DNA of 64,000 nucleotides from Streptomyces olindensis (GCA_000696115.1 JJOH01000002.1:93230-157229); one strand, 5' to 3'; counted from the first letter of the stretch, positions 34,400-42,972 are shown. Notes: generated by a model not told the origin, from the sequence alone. Numbers and translations are program-made.

Positions 34400-34509
34400 A
34401 GTCGGCGGACACGGCCATGAAAGTGCGGCGGCAAGCTTTTCGGCACAGGCAAGGAAGCCCGCCCGACCGGCGGGCCGCACACCGGTAAGTCCACGACGGG
34501 GGGCGCGAG

Positions 34510-35265
34510 ATGAACACGCTGCACGGCACCACCACCAGCGCAGTGATCACGCGTCTCCACGACGTGCACCGGGGGTCCGAGAAGTCCGGTGCCGTGAGCG
34601 GGCGGGGGTGCGCTCGCGGCGCCGGGCGTCAGCACACCGCGTTCATGACGGTGGTTGACGCGCACACGGGGGACAGCAAGGGGACGGGGGCGGCTCACGG
34701 GGGAGCCGCGTACAGGGAGGACTCGGGGGAGCGTCGTTCGCTGACGGAGGCGGAGTTCACCGCCTACGTCCAGGAGCGCCGCGCCTCCCTGTACGCCACC
34801 GCCTACCACCTCACCGGCGACCGCTTCGAGGCCGAGGACCTGCTGCAGAGCGCGCTGTTCTCGACCTACCGGGCGTGGGACCGGATCAGTGACAAGGCCG
34901 CGGTCGGCGGATACCTCCGCCGCACCATGACCAACCTGCACATCAGCGCCTGGCGGCGTCGCAAGCTCAACGAGTACCCGACCGAGGAACTGCCGGAGAC
35001 GCCCGGCGACACGGACGCGATGCGCGGCACCGAGCTGCGCGCGGTCCTGTGGCAGGCGCTGGCCCGGCTGCCCGAGCTCCAGCGCACCATGCTGGTCCTG
35101 CGCTACTACGAGGGCCGCACGGACCCGGAGATCGCGGAGATCCTCGACATCAGCGTCGGCACGGTGAAGTCCAGCATCTGGCGGTCGCTCCGCCGGCTGC
35201 GCGAGGACGAGGTCCTCAGCTTCGGCCGTGACGAGGAGGACGCCTTCGGCGAGCTCGTCGCCTGA
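34510..35265 (+). CDS. sigQ: ECF sigma factor SigQ (SigE-like SigE70 family)
   Basis: A 251-residue ECF sigma factor. The first 70 residues are a Gly/His/Ser-rich extension. Region 2 is VQERRASLYATAYHLTGDRFEAEDLLQSALFSTYRAWD with GGYLRRTMTNLHISAWRRRK; region 4 is ALARLPELQRTMLVLRYYEGRTDPEIAEILDISVGTVKSSIWRSLRRLRE. GGGGGG at 34498-34503 lies before ATG 34510; later in-frame starts (e.g. ATG 34645) would remove the odd extension. In S. coelicolor SigQ is the divergent target of AfsQ1 and counteracts its effect on antibiotic production. Confidence 0.92.
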   Translation: MNTLHGTTTSAVITRLHDVHRGSEKSGAVSGRGCARGAGRQHTAFMTVVDAHTGDSKGTGAAHGGAAYREDSGERRSLTEAEFTAYVQERRASLYATAYHLTGDRFEAEDLLQSALFSTYRAWDRISDKAAVGGYLRRTMTNLHISAWRRRKLNEYPTEELPETPGDTDAMRGTELRAVLWQALARLPELQRTMLVLRYYEGRTDPEIAEILDISVGTVKSSIWRSLRRLREDEVLSFGRDEEDAFGELVA

Positions 35266-35361
35266 AGGTTCGGGGGAAGCACCACGAGGGGGCCCACGGG
35301 GGAACTGCGGAGGCGCTGGGGGGCGTCTCCTCAGGAAGTGGGGGACACGGGGGAGCACAAG

Positions 35362-35405
35362 AGCGGGACTGGAGGGCCGGGGGGTCCGTCCGGTCCCGCT
35401 TTCTT
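35362..35405 (+). terminator. Terminator after sigQ
   Basis: AGCGGGAC pairs with GTCCCGCT (35362-35369 with 35393-35400), followed by TTCTT. It lies between sigQ and the convergent kinase-like gene and could serve sigQ. Confidence 0.55.
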
Positions 35406-35420
35406 GTGCCTACCGTCCGC

Positions 35421-36056
35421 TCAGGCCGCCGTGCGCAGGTTCGCGCAGCGGCCCGCGGCGGCGGATGCCAGGCGGCCCATTGCCTCGTCGCGGTCGCAGG
35501 CGTGCGCGCCCAGCGCGGTCTGGCGGGCGACGATCGAGCGTTCCTGCCGCATCAGGCGCCAGCCGCGGCGCAGCAGGAACGGCACCGACTTGCGGCCCTC
35601 CCGCAGATCGCGCAGGAAGCGGCGCCGGAAGGTCTTCACCGGGCCGCGGCTCAGGCACAGTGCGTCGGCGAGGACGCCGAGCTCCTGGCAGCGCGTGACG
35701 ATCTCGGCGGCGAAGATGCCCTCGGCGATGAACAGCGGGGTCCGTCCGATGTCGACCGTCTCCGCGCCGGTACGGGCGCTGAGCCCGATGTCGTAGACGG
35801 GGACGTCCGTACGACCCGTGCGGCACAGCTCGGTGATCGCGGCGACGGCCGTGTCCGCGTCCCACGAGTCCGGATGGTCCCAGTCGATGTCGGAACTCCC
35901 CGCCACCAGGGGCAGCGTCGGGTCGTCACCCTCCTTGTAGAAGTCGTCGAGCCGGAGCACCGGGAGGCCGGAGCGGGCCGCGAGGAGGGACTTGCCGGAG
36001 CCTGAGGGGCCGCAGAGCAGCACGACTCGCGTCGGTATGGGCAGAGGGGAACTCAC
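35421..36056 (-). CDS. Uridine kinase-like P-loop protein
   Basis: A 211-residue P-loop kinase. VVLLCGPSGSGKSLLAAR is the Walker A loop, LRLDDFYKEGDDPTLP the following acidic substrate segment, DWDHPDSWD resembles the uridine-kinase substrate region, and FIAEGIFAAE is the Walker B-like strand. It belongs to the uridine/phosphoribulokinase superfamily and probably phosphorylates a nucleoside or other small hydroxyl compound. GTG 36056 is used; an in-frame ATG at 36131 is possible. No regulon palindrome is upstream, so a salvage role is only a suggestion. Confidence 0.75.
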   Translation of the reverse strand: MSSPLPIPTRVVLLCGPSGSGKSLLAARSGLPVLRLDDFYKEGDDPTLPLVAGSSDIDWDHPDSWDADTAVAAITELCRTGRTDVPVYDIGLSARTGAETVDIGRTPLFIAEGIFAAEIVTRCQELGVLADALCLSRGPVKTFRRRFLRDLREGRKSVPFLLRRGWRLMRQERSIVARQTALGAHACDRDEAMGRLASAAAGRCANLRTAA

Positions 36057-36180
36057 GGGACACCAGTGTGAGGCATCCACCGGGGGCCGTACGCCCCGCG
36101 GGTCGCCTTTGATGCGCGCGTCACACCTCAACTACCCTTTGTGTCTTTTATGTTACTCAGTGCATCAGAAGGTGGCAGCG

Positions 36181-36585
36181 ATGGCCCGGCACGACTCTCC
36201 CAAGAAGCCGACCGCCCGGCGCGCCCTGGCCGTCCTCGCGACCGCGGGAGCGGCACTGGGAGCGGGTACGGCGACGGCCGCTGCGGATGCCGAGTCGGTC
36301 ATGGGCGTGGTCAACACCCGGCCCGCCTCCCTCGGCAGGATCGACCCTCAGGCCGGCCTCCAGGCCACCACCGGCACCCTCGGCTACGTCACCGGCCCCG
36401 TGGCGGGCCTCAAGCCCAACCCGCTCGTCGGCACGGGTGTCGACCCGCTCGACAACGGCGTCGGCACCAAGCTCGCCGACTTCAAGCCGATGACGTCCCA
36501 GGCGCTGACCGGGCCGGTGGCGCAGACCCCGTCGGTCGAGAGCATCCCGGTGGTGGGGCAGGCGGCGGGGCTGCTCTCGCGGTGA
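36181..36585 (+). CDS. Small secreted protein
   Basis: A 134-residue exported protein. A twin-Arg-like basic start (KKPTARRALAVLATAGAALGAGTATAAADA) gives a signal peptide cleaved near residue 37. The mature part is Gly/Pro/Val-rich (TGPVAGLKPNPLVGTGVDPLDNGVGTK) without Cys or known domain. GAAGGTGG precedes the ATG. Compare the similar small secreted protein at 29937. A terminator hairpin follows 23 bases after the stop. Confidence 0.75.
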   Translation: MARHDSPKKPTARRALAVLATAGAALGAGTATAAADAESVMGVVNTRPASLGRIDPQAGLQATTGTLGYVTGPVAGLKPNPLVGTGVDPLDNGVGTKLADFKPMTSQALTGPVAQTPSVESIPVVGQAAGLLSR

Positions 36586-36608
36586 CCCGCACCCCGGCCG
36601 CGCGAGGA

Positions 36609-36648
36609 GAAGCCCCGGCCCTCCCGGACGGAGGAGGGCCGGGGCTTC
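36609..36648. terminator. Bidirectional terminator
   Basis: A perfect 16-bp stem with an eight-base loop (36609-36624 with 36633-36648), between the plus-strand secreted-protein gene and the convergent aldehyde-dehydrogenase-like gene. Confidence 0.85.
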
Positions 36649-36662
36649 CGCACAGGGGGCGG

Positions 36663-37586
36663 TCAGTACGAGGAGCCCGACGCGCCCAGTGACCCCGTGG
36701 GGTGCCAGACCGTCTTGGTCTCCAGGAACGCCGTCATGCGGTCGATGCCGGGAGTCTCCGTGTAATCCACAGGCTGTGGACGGAGTACGCGCTTGAGGTT
36801 GTCGGCCGCGGCGATCTCCAGCTCCTTCGCCAGGACCTCGTCGGCGCCCGCGAGGTCGATCGCGTTGACGTCCTGGTGGGCGGCGAGCGGGGTGGCGATC
36901 TCCGCCGTGCGGCCCGACAGGACATTGACCACGCCGCCGGGGACGTCCGAAGTGGCCAGCACCTCGGCCAGGGACAGCGCGGGCAGCGGGGACTTCTCGC
37001 TGGCCACCACGACCGCCGTGTTGCCGGTGGCGATCACCGGGGCGAGCACCGACACCAGGCCCAGGAACGACGACTCCTGCGGCGCCAGCACCGCCACCAC
37101 GCCCGTCGGCTCGGGGGAGGACAGGTTGAAGAACGGGCCCGCGACCGGGTTCCCGCCGCCGACCACCTGGGCGATCTTGTCGGTCCAGCCCGCGTACCAG
37201 ACCCACCGGTCGATCGTGGCGTCCACGACCACGGCCGCCTTCGACTTCGACAGACCCTCCGCGTCGGCCACCTCGCGGACGAACTGGTCCCGGCGGCCCT
37301 CCAGCATCTCCGCGACCCGGTAGAGCACCTGGCCGCGGTTGTACGCCGTCGCCCCGGACCAGCCGCCGAACGCCTTGCGGGCCGCAACGACCGCGTCCCG
37401 GGCGTCCTTGCGGGAGGAGAGGGGCGCGTTGGCCAGCCATTTGCCCTTCCCCGCCGCGTCAGCGGCTGATGTCTTCGTGGTCACCTCGTACACCCGGCCG
37501 CTCTCGGAACGCGGGAACTTCCCGCCGACGTACAGCTTGTAGGTCTTGAAGACACTGAGACGCTGCTGTTCGGACTTCTCAGACAT
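36663..37586 (-). CDS. Aldehyde dehydrogenase-like protein without catalytic Cys
   Basis: A 307-residue protein homologous to the NAD-binding half of aldehyde dehydrogenases (YKLYVGGKFPRSESG, AYNRGQVLYRVAEMLEGR, VVAVLAPQESSFLGLVSVLAPVIATGNTAVV, DVPGGVVNVLSG). Complete enzymes have about 480 residues. This one breaks off after the Rossmann region, and I see neither the catalytic Glu motif (ELGGK) nor the active-site Cys motif. ATG 37586 overlaps the stop of the full-length dehydrogenase gene by 8 bases, so both are co-expressed. It is probably a non-catalytic partner or regulatory subunit of that enzyme. Confidence 0.82.
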   Translation of the reverse strand: MSEKSEQQRLSVFKTYKLYVGGKFPRSESGRVYEVTTKTSAADAAGKGKWLANAPLSSRKDARDAVVAARKAFGGWSGATAYNRGQVLYRVAEMLEGRRDQFVREVADAEGLSKSKAAVVVDATIDRWVWYAGWTDKIAQVVGGGNPVAGPFFNLSSPEPTGVVAVLAPQESSFLGLVSVLAPVIATGNTAVVVASEKSPLPALSLAEVLATSDVPGGVVNVLSGRTAEIATPLAAHQDVNAIDLAGADEVLAKELEIAAADNLKRVLRPQPVDYTETPGIDRMTAFLETKTVWHPTGSLGASGSSY

Positions 37587-39015
37587 CGAGGTACGCCTCC
37601 AGGCCGTGGCGGCCGCCCTCGCGGCCGAAGCCCGACTCCTTGTAACCGCCGAACGGCGAGGTCGGGTCGAACTTGTTGAACGTGTTGGACCACACGACAC
37701 CCGCGCGGAGCTTGTTCGCGACCGCCAGGATCCGCGAGCCCTTCTCCGTCCAGATGCCGGCGGACAGGCCGTACGGCGTGTTGTTGGCCTTGGCGACCGC
37801 CTCGTCCGGCGTGCGGAACGTCAGCACCGACAGCACCGGGCCGAAGATCTCGTCGCGGGCGATCCGGTGCGCCTGGGTGACGTTCGTGAACAGCGTCGGG
37901 GCGAACCAGTAGCCGCTCTCCGGCAGTTCGCACGCCGGGGACCAGCGCTCGGCGCCCTCCGCCTCGCCCTGCTCGACGAGCGAGGTGATGCGCGTGAGCT
38001 GCTCCTCGGAGTTGATCGCACCGATGTCCGTGTTCTTGTCCAGCGGGTCGCCGAGACGGAGCGTGGAGAGCCTGCGCTTCAGGGAGTCCAGCAGCTCGTC
38101 CTGGATCGACTCCTGGACCAGCAGACGGCTGCCCGCGCAGCAGACCTGGCCCTGGTTGAAGAAAATGCCGTTGACGATGCCCTCGACGGCCTGGTCGATC
38201 GGGGCGTCGTCGAAGACGATGTTGGCGCCCTTGCCGCCGAGCTCAAGGGTGAGCTTCTTGCGGGTGCCCGCGACCGTCCGCGCGATCTCCTTGCCAACGG
38301 CGGTGGAGCCGGTGAAGGCCACCTTGTTCACGTCCGGGTGGGCGACCAGCGCCGCGCCCGTGTCGCCGTAGCCCGGGAGGATGTTGACGACGCCCTTGGG
38401 CAGGCCCGCCTGGCGGCAGATGTCCGCGAAGAACAGGGCCGACAGGGGCGTGGTCTCCGCGGGCTTCAGGACGACCGTGTTGCCGGTGGCGAGCGCGGGG
38501 GCGATCTTCCAGGCCAGCATCAGCAGCGGGAAGTTCCAGGGGATGACCTGGCCCGCGACACCGAGCGGACGGGGGTTCGCGCCGAAGCCGGCGTGGTCGA
38601 GCTTGTCGGCCCAGCCCGCGTAGTAGAAGAAGTGCGCCGCGACCAGGGGGAGGTCCGCGTCGCGGGTCTCCTTGATCGGCTTGCCGTTGTCCAGGGTTTC
38701 CAGGACGGCGAGCTCGCGGGACCGCTCCTGGATGATCCGCGCGATGCGGAACAGGTACTTGGCGCGCTCCGAGCCCGGCAGCGCCGACCACTTCTCGAAC
38801 GCCCGGCGCGCGGCCTTCACCGCACGGTCGACGTCCTCGGAACCGGCCTGCGCGATCTCGGAGAGGACCTCCTCGGTGGACGGGGAGACGGTCTTGAAGA
38901 CCTTGCCGTCCGCCGCCTCGACGAACTCGCCGTCGATGAACAGGCCGTAGGAGGGCGCGATGTCGACGATCGCGCGGGACTCGGGGGCCGGGGCGTAATC
39001 GAATACGGGTGCCAT
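37579..39015 (-). CDS. Aldehyde dehydrogenase
   Basis: A 478-residue NAD(P)-dependent dehydrogenase. NGKPIKETRDADLP, VIPWNFPLLMLAWKIAPALATGNTVVLKPAE (cofactor binding), AFTGSTAVGKEIA, LTLELGGKGANIVFDD (catalytic Glu) and NQGQVCCAGSRLLVQ (catalytic Cys) are all intact. It starts 5 bases after the deoC stop, so it probably oxidises the acetaldehyde released by DeoC from deoxyribose-5-phosphate. This role is inferred from the operon; the fold alone allows many aldehydes. The next gene encodes a shortened homologue. Confidence 0.92.
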   Translation of the reverse strand: MAPVFDYAPAPESRAIVDIAPSYGLFIDGEFVEAADGKVFKTVSPSTEEVLSEIAQAGSEDVDRAVKAARRAFEKWSALPGSERAKYLFRIARIIQERSRELAVLETLDNGKPIKETRDADLPLVAAHFFYYAGWADKLDHAGFGANPRPLGVAGQVIPWNFPLLMLAWKIAPALATGNTVVLKPAETTPLSALFFADICRQAGLPKGVVNILPGYGDTGAALVAHPDVNKVAFTGSTAVGKEIARTVAGTRKKLTLELGGKGANIVFDDAPIDQAVEGIVNGIFFNQGQVCCAGSRLLVQESIQDELLDSLKRRLSTLRLGDPLDKNTDIGAINSEEQLTRITSLVEQGEAEGAERWSPACELPESGYWFAPTLFTNVTQAHRIARDEIFGPVLSVLTFRTPDEAVAKANNTPYGLSAGIWTEKGSRILAVANKLRAGVVWSNTFNKFDPTSPFGGYKESGFGREGGRHGLEAYLDV

Positions 39016-39020
39016 GGTGA

Positions 39021-39983
39021 TCAGTCCACCGTCACGTAGTCGGGGCCGGAGTAGCGGCCGGTGGCCAGCTTCTGGCGCTGCATCAGCAGGTCGTTCAGCA
39101 GTGAGGAGGCGCCGAAACGGAACCAGTGGTTGTCCAGCCAGTCCTCGCCCACGGTCTCGTTGACCAGGACGAGGAACTTGATGGCGTCCTTGGAGGTGCG
39201 GATGCCGCCGGCCGGCTTCACACCGACCTGGATGCCGGTCTGCGCACGGAAGTCACGTACCGCCTCCAGCATGAGGAGCGTGTTCGCCGGGGTCGCGTTG
39301 ACCGCGACCTTTCCGGTCGAGGTCTTGATGAAGTCCGCCCCCGCCAGCATCCCGAGCCAGCTCGCGCGGCGGATGTTGTCGTACGTCGAGAGCTCGCCCG
39401 TCTCGAAGATGACCTTCAGGCGCGCGGACGTCCCGCAGGCCTCCTTCACGGCCGTGATCTCGTCGTACACCTTCAAGTATCGGCCCGCCAGGAACGCCCC
39501 GCGGTCGATGACCATGTCGATCTCGTCGGCGCCCGCGGCGACGGCCTCGCGGACGTCGGCCAGCTTGACAGTGAGCGGGGCGCGGCCGGCCGGGAACGAC
39601 GTGGCCACCGAGGCGACCTTCACGCCGGAGCCGGCGACGGCCTCCTTGGCCACGGCCACCATGTCGGGGTAGACGCAGACCGCGGCCGTGCTGGGCGTCG
39701 TACGGTCGGTCGGGTCGGGCTTGACCGCCTTCGCGCCGAGCGCCCGGACCTTGCCCGGGGTGTCCGCGCCTTCCAGCGTCGTCAGGTCGACCATCGAGAT
39801 GGCGAGGTCGATGGCGTACGCCTTCGCGGTCGTCTTGATCGAACGGGTGCCGAGGGAGGCCGCACGCCCCTCGAGCCCGACCGCGTCGACGCCCGGAAGC
39901 CCGTGGAGGAAGCGGCGCAGCGCGCTGTCGGACGCGGTGACGTCCTTGAGGGGGTGAGCTGCGGTGAGTGCAGAACTGGGCAT
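39021..39983 (-). CDS. deoC: Deoxyribose-phosphate aldolase
   Basis: A class I aldolase of about 320 residues (ATG 39983; GTG 39989 would add two residues). AAVCVYPDMV, ADEIDMVIDRGAFLAG, LKVIFETGELSTYDNI, ADFIKTSTGK with the Schiff-base Lys, and GVKPAGGIRT are intact. It splits 2-deoxyribose-5-phosphate into glyceraldehyde-3-phosphate and acetaldehyde. The N-terminal 70 residues are an extension compared with E. coli DeoC, common in actinobacteria. It is the first gene of a deoC-ALDH-ALDH-like operon with the regulon palindrome 19 bases upstream. Confidence 0.95.
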   Translation of the reverse strand: MPSSALTAAHPLKDVTASDSALRRFLHGLPGVDAVGLEGRAASLGTRSIKTTAKAYAIDLAISMVDLTTLEGADTPGKVRALGAKAVKPDPTDRTTPSTAAVCVYPDMVAVAKEAVAGSGVKVASVATSFPAGRAPLTVKLADVREAVAAGADEIDMVIDRGAFLAGRYLKVYDEITAVKEACGTSARLKVIFETGELSTYDNIRRASWLGMLAGADFIKTSTGKVAVNATPANTLLMLEAVRDFRAQTGIQVGVKPAGGIRTSKDAIKFLVLVNETVGEDWLDNHWFRFGASSLLNDLLMQRQKLATGRYSGPDYVTVD

Positions 39984-40002
39984 GGTCACCAGACGAGCAT
40001 AT

Positions 40003-40014
40003 CTACGCGCGTAG
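40003..40014. promoter_or_regulatory. Nucleoside-regulon palindrome, deoC operon
   Basis: CTACGCGCGTAG, perfect palindrome 19 bases upstream of the deoC ATG (39983) on the minus strand, in the 123-base gap between deoC and the divergent PH-domain gene. Confidence 0.75.
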
Positions 40015-40106
40015 CGGCTGTACAGCCCTCCGCTTCTTCCCGGACCGTCCTCGGGAGAGCCTCGGGCGGATGACGGAGCGCCGGACCGGTCCGGCAGAAT
40101 CGAGAC

Positions 40107-40823
40107 ATGACGAGCCCCGAACCCCAGTCACCGGCACCGCAGCCTTCGGAGCCCGAGTCCCAGGACCGGGTGTTCCGGTCGGTTCCGGCCATCACCGGTG
40201 GCGCGATGCTGCTCGCCATCGCCGCTTGGATCGGCATCGACGCGGTGATCAACGGCGAGGGCCGCACGCCCTGGCTGGCGCTCGCCGTGCTGCTCCTGGT
40301 CGTGCCGCTGGTGGTCGCCTTCACGCTGCGGCCCGCCGTGTACGCGGGGAACGACCGGCTGCGGATCCGCAATCCCTGGCGGGTCGTCGTGGTGCCCTGG
40401 GGGCAGGTCGCCTCGCTGCGGTCCGCCTACTCGAACGAGGTCCTCACCGAGTCCGGTGCGAAGTACCAGCTGTGGGCCGTCCCCGTCTCGCTGCGCGCCC
40501 GCAAGCGGGCCGCGCGGCGTGAGATGCGGGCGACGGCGCAGGCGCGGCGGCAGATGGGGCAGGACGGGGGCCGCGAGGGCCGCGGCGGCGGTGCGCTCGG
40601 CGCGCGGTCCGGGCTCGGTGGCGGTTTCGGGGCGGGGCCCCTGTCCGACGGGCCGGTGCGGGCCGAGACCGACCGGATCATGGACGATCTGCGCGCTTTG
40701 CACGAGGACCGGCGCGAGGCGGCTTCGGCGCAGGGGGAGGTGACCGTGCGATGGGCCTGGGAGGTCGTGGGTCCGGCGGTTGCCGGGGCGGTTGTGGTGC
40801 TGATTCTGGTGGCGGTGGGCTGA
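40107..40823 (+). CDS. PH-domain membrane protein
   Basis: A 238-residue protein. A Pro/Ser/Gln-rich start is followed by two membrane helices (about residues 30-75), then a bacterial PH-like domain (LRPAVYAGNDRLRIRNPWRVVVVPWGQVASLRSAYSNEVLTESGAKYQLWAVPVSLR). A basic, Gly-rich linker and a last membrane helix (VAGAVVVLILVAVG) complete it. Such proteins are common in actinobacteria without a known function. It is divergent from deoC and so could share its control region. Confidence 0.75.
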   Translation: MTSPEPQSPAPQPSEPESQDRVFRSVPAITGGAMLLAIAAWIGIDAVINGEGRTPWLALAVLLLVVPLVVAFTLRPAVYAGNDRLRIRNPWRVVVVPWGQVASLRSAYSNEVLTESGAKYQLWAVPVSLRARKRAARREMRATAQARRQMGQDGGREGRGGGALGARSGLGGGFGAGPLSDGPVRAETDRIMDDLRALHEDRREAASAQGEVTVRWAWEVVGPAVAGAVVVLILVAVG

Positions 40824-40840
40824 CGGTGCGGGGTGCTCGG

Positions 40841-40900
40841 CTGACGTACGGGGTGGTGGGCTGACGTACGGGGTGGTGGGCTGACGTACGGGGTGGTGGG
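40841..40900. repeat. Tandem repeat, three 20-bp units
   Basis: CTGACGTACGGGGTGGTGGG is repeated three times head to tail without change, preceded by one degraded unit at about 40820-40840. It begins at the stop codon of the PH-domain gene and fills the space to the convergent phosphomutase gene. Confidence 0.95.
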
Positions 40901-40956
40901 GTCCGGTGGTTCGGTGGTTCGGGGCGGCGCCCGGCCGGGGGCCGGGCGCCGGGGTG

Positions 40957-42603
40957 TCAGATTCCCGCCGCCGTCGACAGGTCCCGCTTGATCGACTCCA
41001 GGAGGTCCGTCGCCTTCGCTCGGGCCGCGGGGAGGCCGGCGTGTGACGCCACCGGGATCACCACCTCCAGGTAGCACTTCAGCTTCGGCTCCGTGCCGCT
41101 CGGGCGGACGATCACCCGGGCGCCGTCGAGCGTGTAGCGCAGGCCGTCCGTGGGCGGGAGGGTGTCCGTGCCCTGGGTGAGGTCGTCGGTGCGGGTGATG
41201 GGCAGGCCGGCCAGCTCCGTCGGGGGCTGCTCGCGCAGGCGGCGCATCGCGGCGGCGATGAGGGAGAGATCCTGGACGCGGACCGAGAGCTGGTCCGTGG
41301 CGTGCAGGCCGTGCTCCACCGCCAGGTCGTCGAGGAGGTCGAGCAGGCTGCGGCCCTCCTCCTTGAGCTGCGAGGCCAGTTCCGTGATCAGGAGCGCGGC
41401 CGTGATGCCGTCCTTGTCGCGGACGCCGTCGGGGTCCACGCAGTAGCCGAGGGCCTCCTCGTAGCCGTAGCGCAGGCCCTCCACGCGGGCGATCCACTTG
41501 AAGCCGGTGAGCGTCTCGACGTGCGGCAGGCCCGCCTTCCCGGCGATACGGCCGAGGAGGGAGGACGAGACGATCGACTCCGCGAACGCGCCGGTCACCC
41601 CGCGGCGGACCAGGTGGGCGGCGAGCAGGGCGCCGACCTCGTCGCCGCGGAGCATGCGCCAGTCGGTGCCGTCCTGCACCGCGACGGCGCAGCGGTCCGC
41701 GTCCGGATCGTTGGCGATGATCAGGTCCGGGGCGGTCTCGCGGGCCTTGTCGAACGCCAGGTCCATCGCGCCGGGCTCCTCCGGGTTGGGGAACGCGACG
41801 GTCGGGAACTCCGGGTCGGGGTCGGCCTGCTCCGCGACCAGCACCGGCTCCGGGAAGCCCGCGCGGGCGAAGGCGGCGAGGAGGACGTCCTTGCCGACGC
41901 CGTGCATCGCCGTGTACACCGTGCGGGCCGTGCGCGGGGAACCCTTGGCGAGGACGGCGTCGGTGCGGGCGAGGTAGGCGTCGAGGACGCTGTCGTCGAG
42001 GGTGTCCCAGCCCTCGGTGGGGCGGCGGACGGTGGTGAGGGACGGGACGGCGGCGATCTCCGCGGCGATCTCGGCGTCCGCCGGGGGGACGATCTGGGAG
42101 CCGTTGCCGAGGTACACCTTGTAGCCGTTGTCGCGGGGCGGGTTGTGGCTGGCGGTGACCTCCACGCCGGCGACCGCGCCGAGGTGCCTTATCGCGAAGG
42201 CGAGGACGGGGGTGGGGAGGGGGCGTGGGAGGATCGCCGCGCGCAGACCCGCGCCGACCATGACGGCGGCGGTGTCGAGGGCGAAGTCGTGCGACTTGTG
42301 CCGGGCGTCGTAGCCGATGACGACGAGGCCGGCCGTGTCGTCCCCGTGCGGGGTCCCCTGCTTCCTGAGGTACGCGGCGAGGCCCGCGGCGGCGCGGATG
42401 ACGACCGAGCGGTTCATGCGCATGGGGCCGGCGCCGAGTTCGCCGCGGAGGCCGGCGGTGCCGAACTGGAGGGTGCCGGAGAAGCGGGCGGCGAGTTCGG
42501 CGTGGTCCTGGGCGTCGATGAGGCGGGCGAGCTCGGCGCGGGTGTCCGGGTCGGGGTCCTCGGTGAGCCACGCCTGGGCCTGTGCGATGAGTTCGTCGTG
42601 CAC
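40957..42603 (-). CDS. Phosphohexomutase family enzyme (PmmB-like, possible phosphopentomutase)
   Basis: A 548-residue alpha-D-phosphohexomutase. QFGTAGLRGELGAGPMRMN is the start of domain 1, VEVTASHNPPRDNGYK carries the phosphoserine, ANDPDADRCAV binds the metal, RGDEVGALLA follows, and RPSGTEPKLKCYLEV is the phosphate-binding loop of domain 4. The family covers phosphoglucomutase, phosphomannomutase and some phosphopentomutases. It lies 400 bases downstream of purine nucleoside phosphorylase on the same strand, and no DeoB-type phosphopentomutase is in the window, so it may convert (deoxy)ribose-1-phosphate to the 5-phosphate. The mycobacterial pair deoD/pmmB has the same arrangement. Confidence 0.88.
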   Translation of the reverse strand: MHDELIAQAQAWLTEDPDPDTRAELARLIDAQDHAELAARFSGTLQFGTAGLRGELGAGPMRMNRSVVIRAAAGLAAYLRKQGTPHGDDTAGLVVIGYDARHKSHDFALDTAAVMVGAGLRAAILPRPLPTPVLAFAIRHLGAVAGVEVTASHNPPRDNGYKVYLGNGSQIVPPADAEIAAEIAAVPSLTTVRRPTEGWDTLDDSVLDAYLARTDAVLAKGSPRTARTVYTAMHGVGKDVLLAAFARAGFPEPVLVAEQADPDPEFPTVAFPNPEEPGAMDLAFDKARETAPDLIIANDPDADRCAVAVQDGTDWRMLRGDEVGALLAAHLVRRGVTGAFAESIVSSSLLGRIAGKAGLPHVETLTGFKWIARVEGLRYGYEEALGYCVDPDGVRDKDGITAALLITELASQLKEEGRSLLDLLDDLAVEHGLHATDQLSVRVQDLSLIAAAMRRLREQPPTELAGLPITRTDDLTQGTDTLPPTDGLRYTLDGARVIVRPSGTEPKLKCYLEVVIPVASHAGLPAARAKATDLLESIKRDLSTAAGI

Positions 42604-42743
42604 GGTGTGGTGTCAGCCTCTCGCTCGTTGGTCGGTGCCGGGTGCCTCCGGCGGTGGGGTGGGGTGCCTGCGGCGGCCTGTGGCTGCTTCGGTGGGGGTG
42701 CGCGTGCTTGCGCCTGCCGCCGGGTGGTGGGTCGGGGCCGCGC

Positions 42744-42835
42744 CGGGGGGTGTCCGTCCTCGGAACGGCGCGATGGGGTTGCGTACCGACTAACCCCCCG
42801 TTGACGCGCCAACCGCTGCGGGCGGACACCCCCCG
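42744..42835. repeat. 13-bp inverted repeat in PNP-mutase gap
   Basis: Arms at 42744-42756 and 42823-42835 (CGGGGGGTGTCCG and its exact complement) enclose 66 bases that include weaker pairing GGCGCG/CGCGCC. It lies in the 400-base gap 42604-43003 and would be in the leader of the mutase transcript if genes are co-transcribed. It may act as attenuator or processing signal. The rest of the gap holds a dispersed repeat and no gene. Confidence 0.55.
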
Positions 42836-42894
42836 ACACGTCCCCTTGCGTCGTCCGGCGGCTGCGGGTGCGTGGGGGCGGGCCGCCGGTTCCG

Positions 42895-42972
42895 CTTGGC
42901 TGCGGGCAATCGTGCTGCTAGGGGCGGCACCCGTCCCAAAGAAGCGGCACCCCGCTCCGCCGGGTTGCGGGC
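42895..42972 (-). repeat. Dispersed intergenic element, copy A
   Basis: Read on the minus strand this stretch matches 47103-47176 over long blocks (CGCAACCCGGCG, GCGGGGTG, GTGCCGCCCCTAGC, TGCCCGCAGC). The two copies lie in separate intergenic regions, so this is a dispersed non-coding element. Confidence 0.7.
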
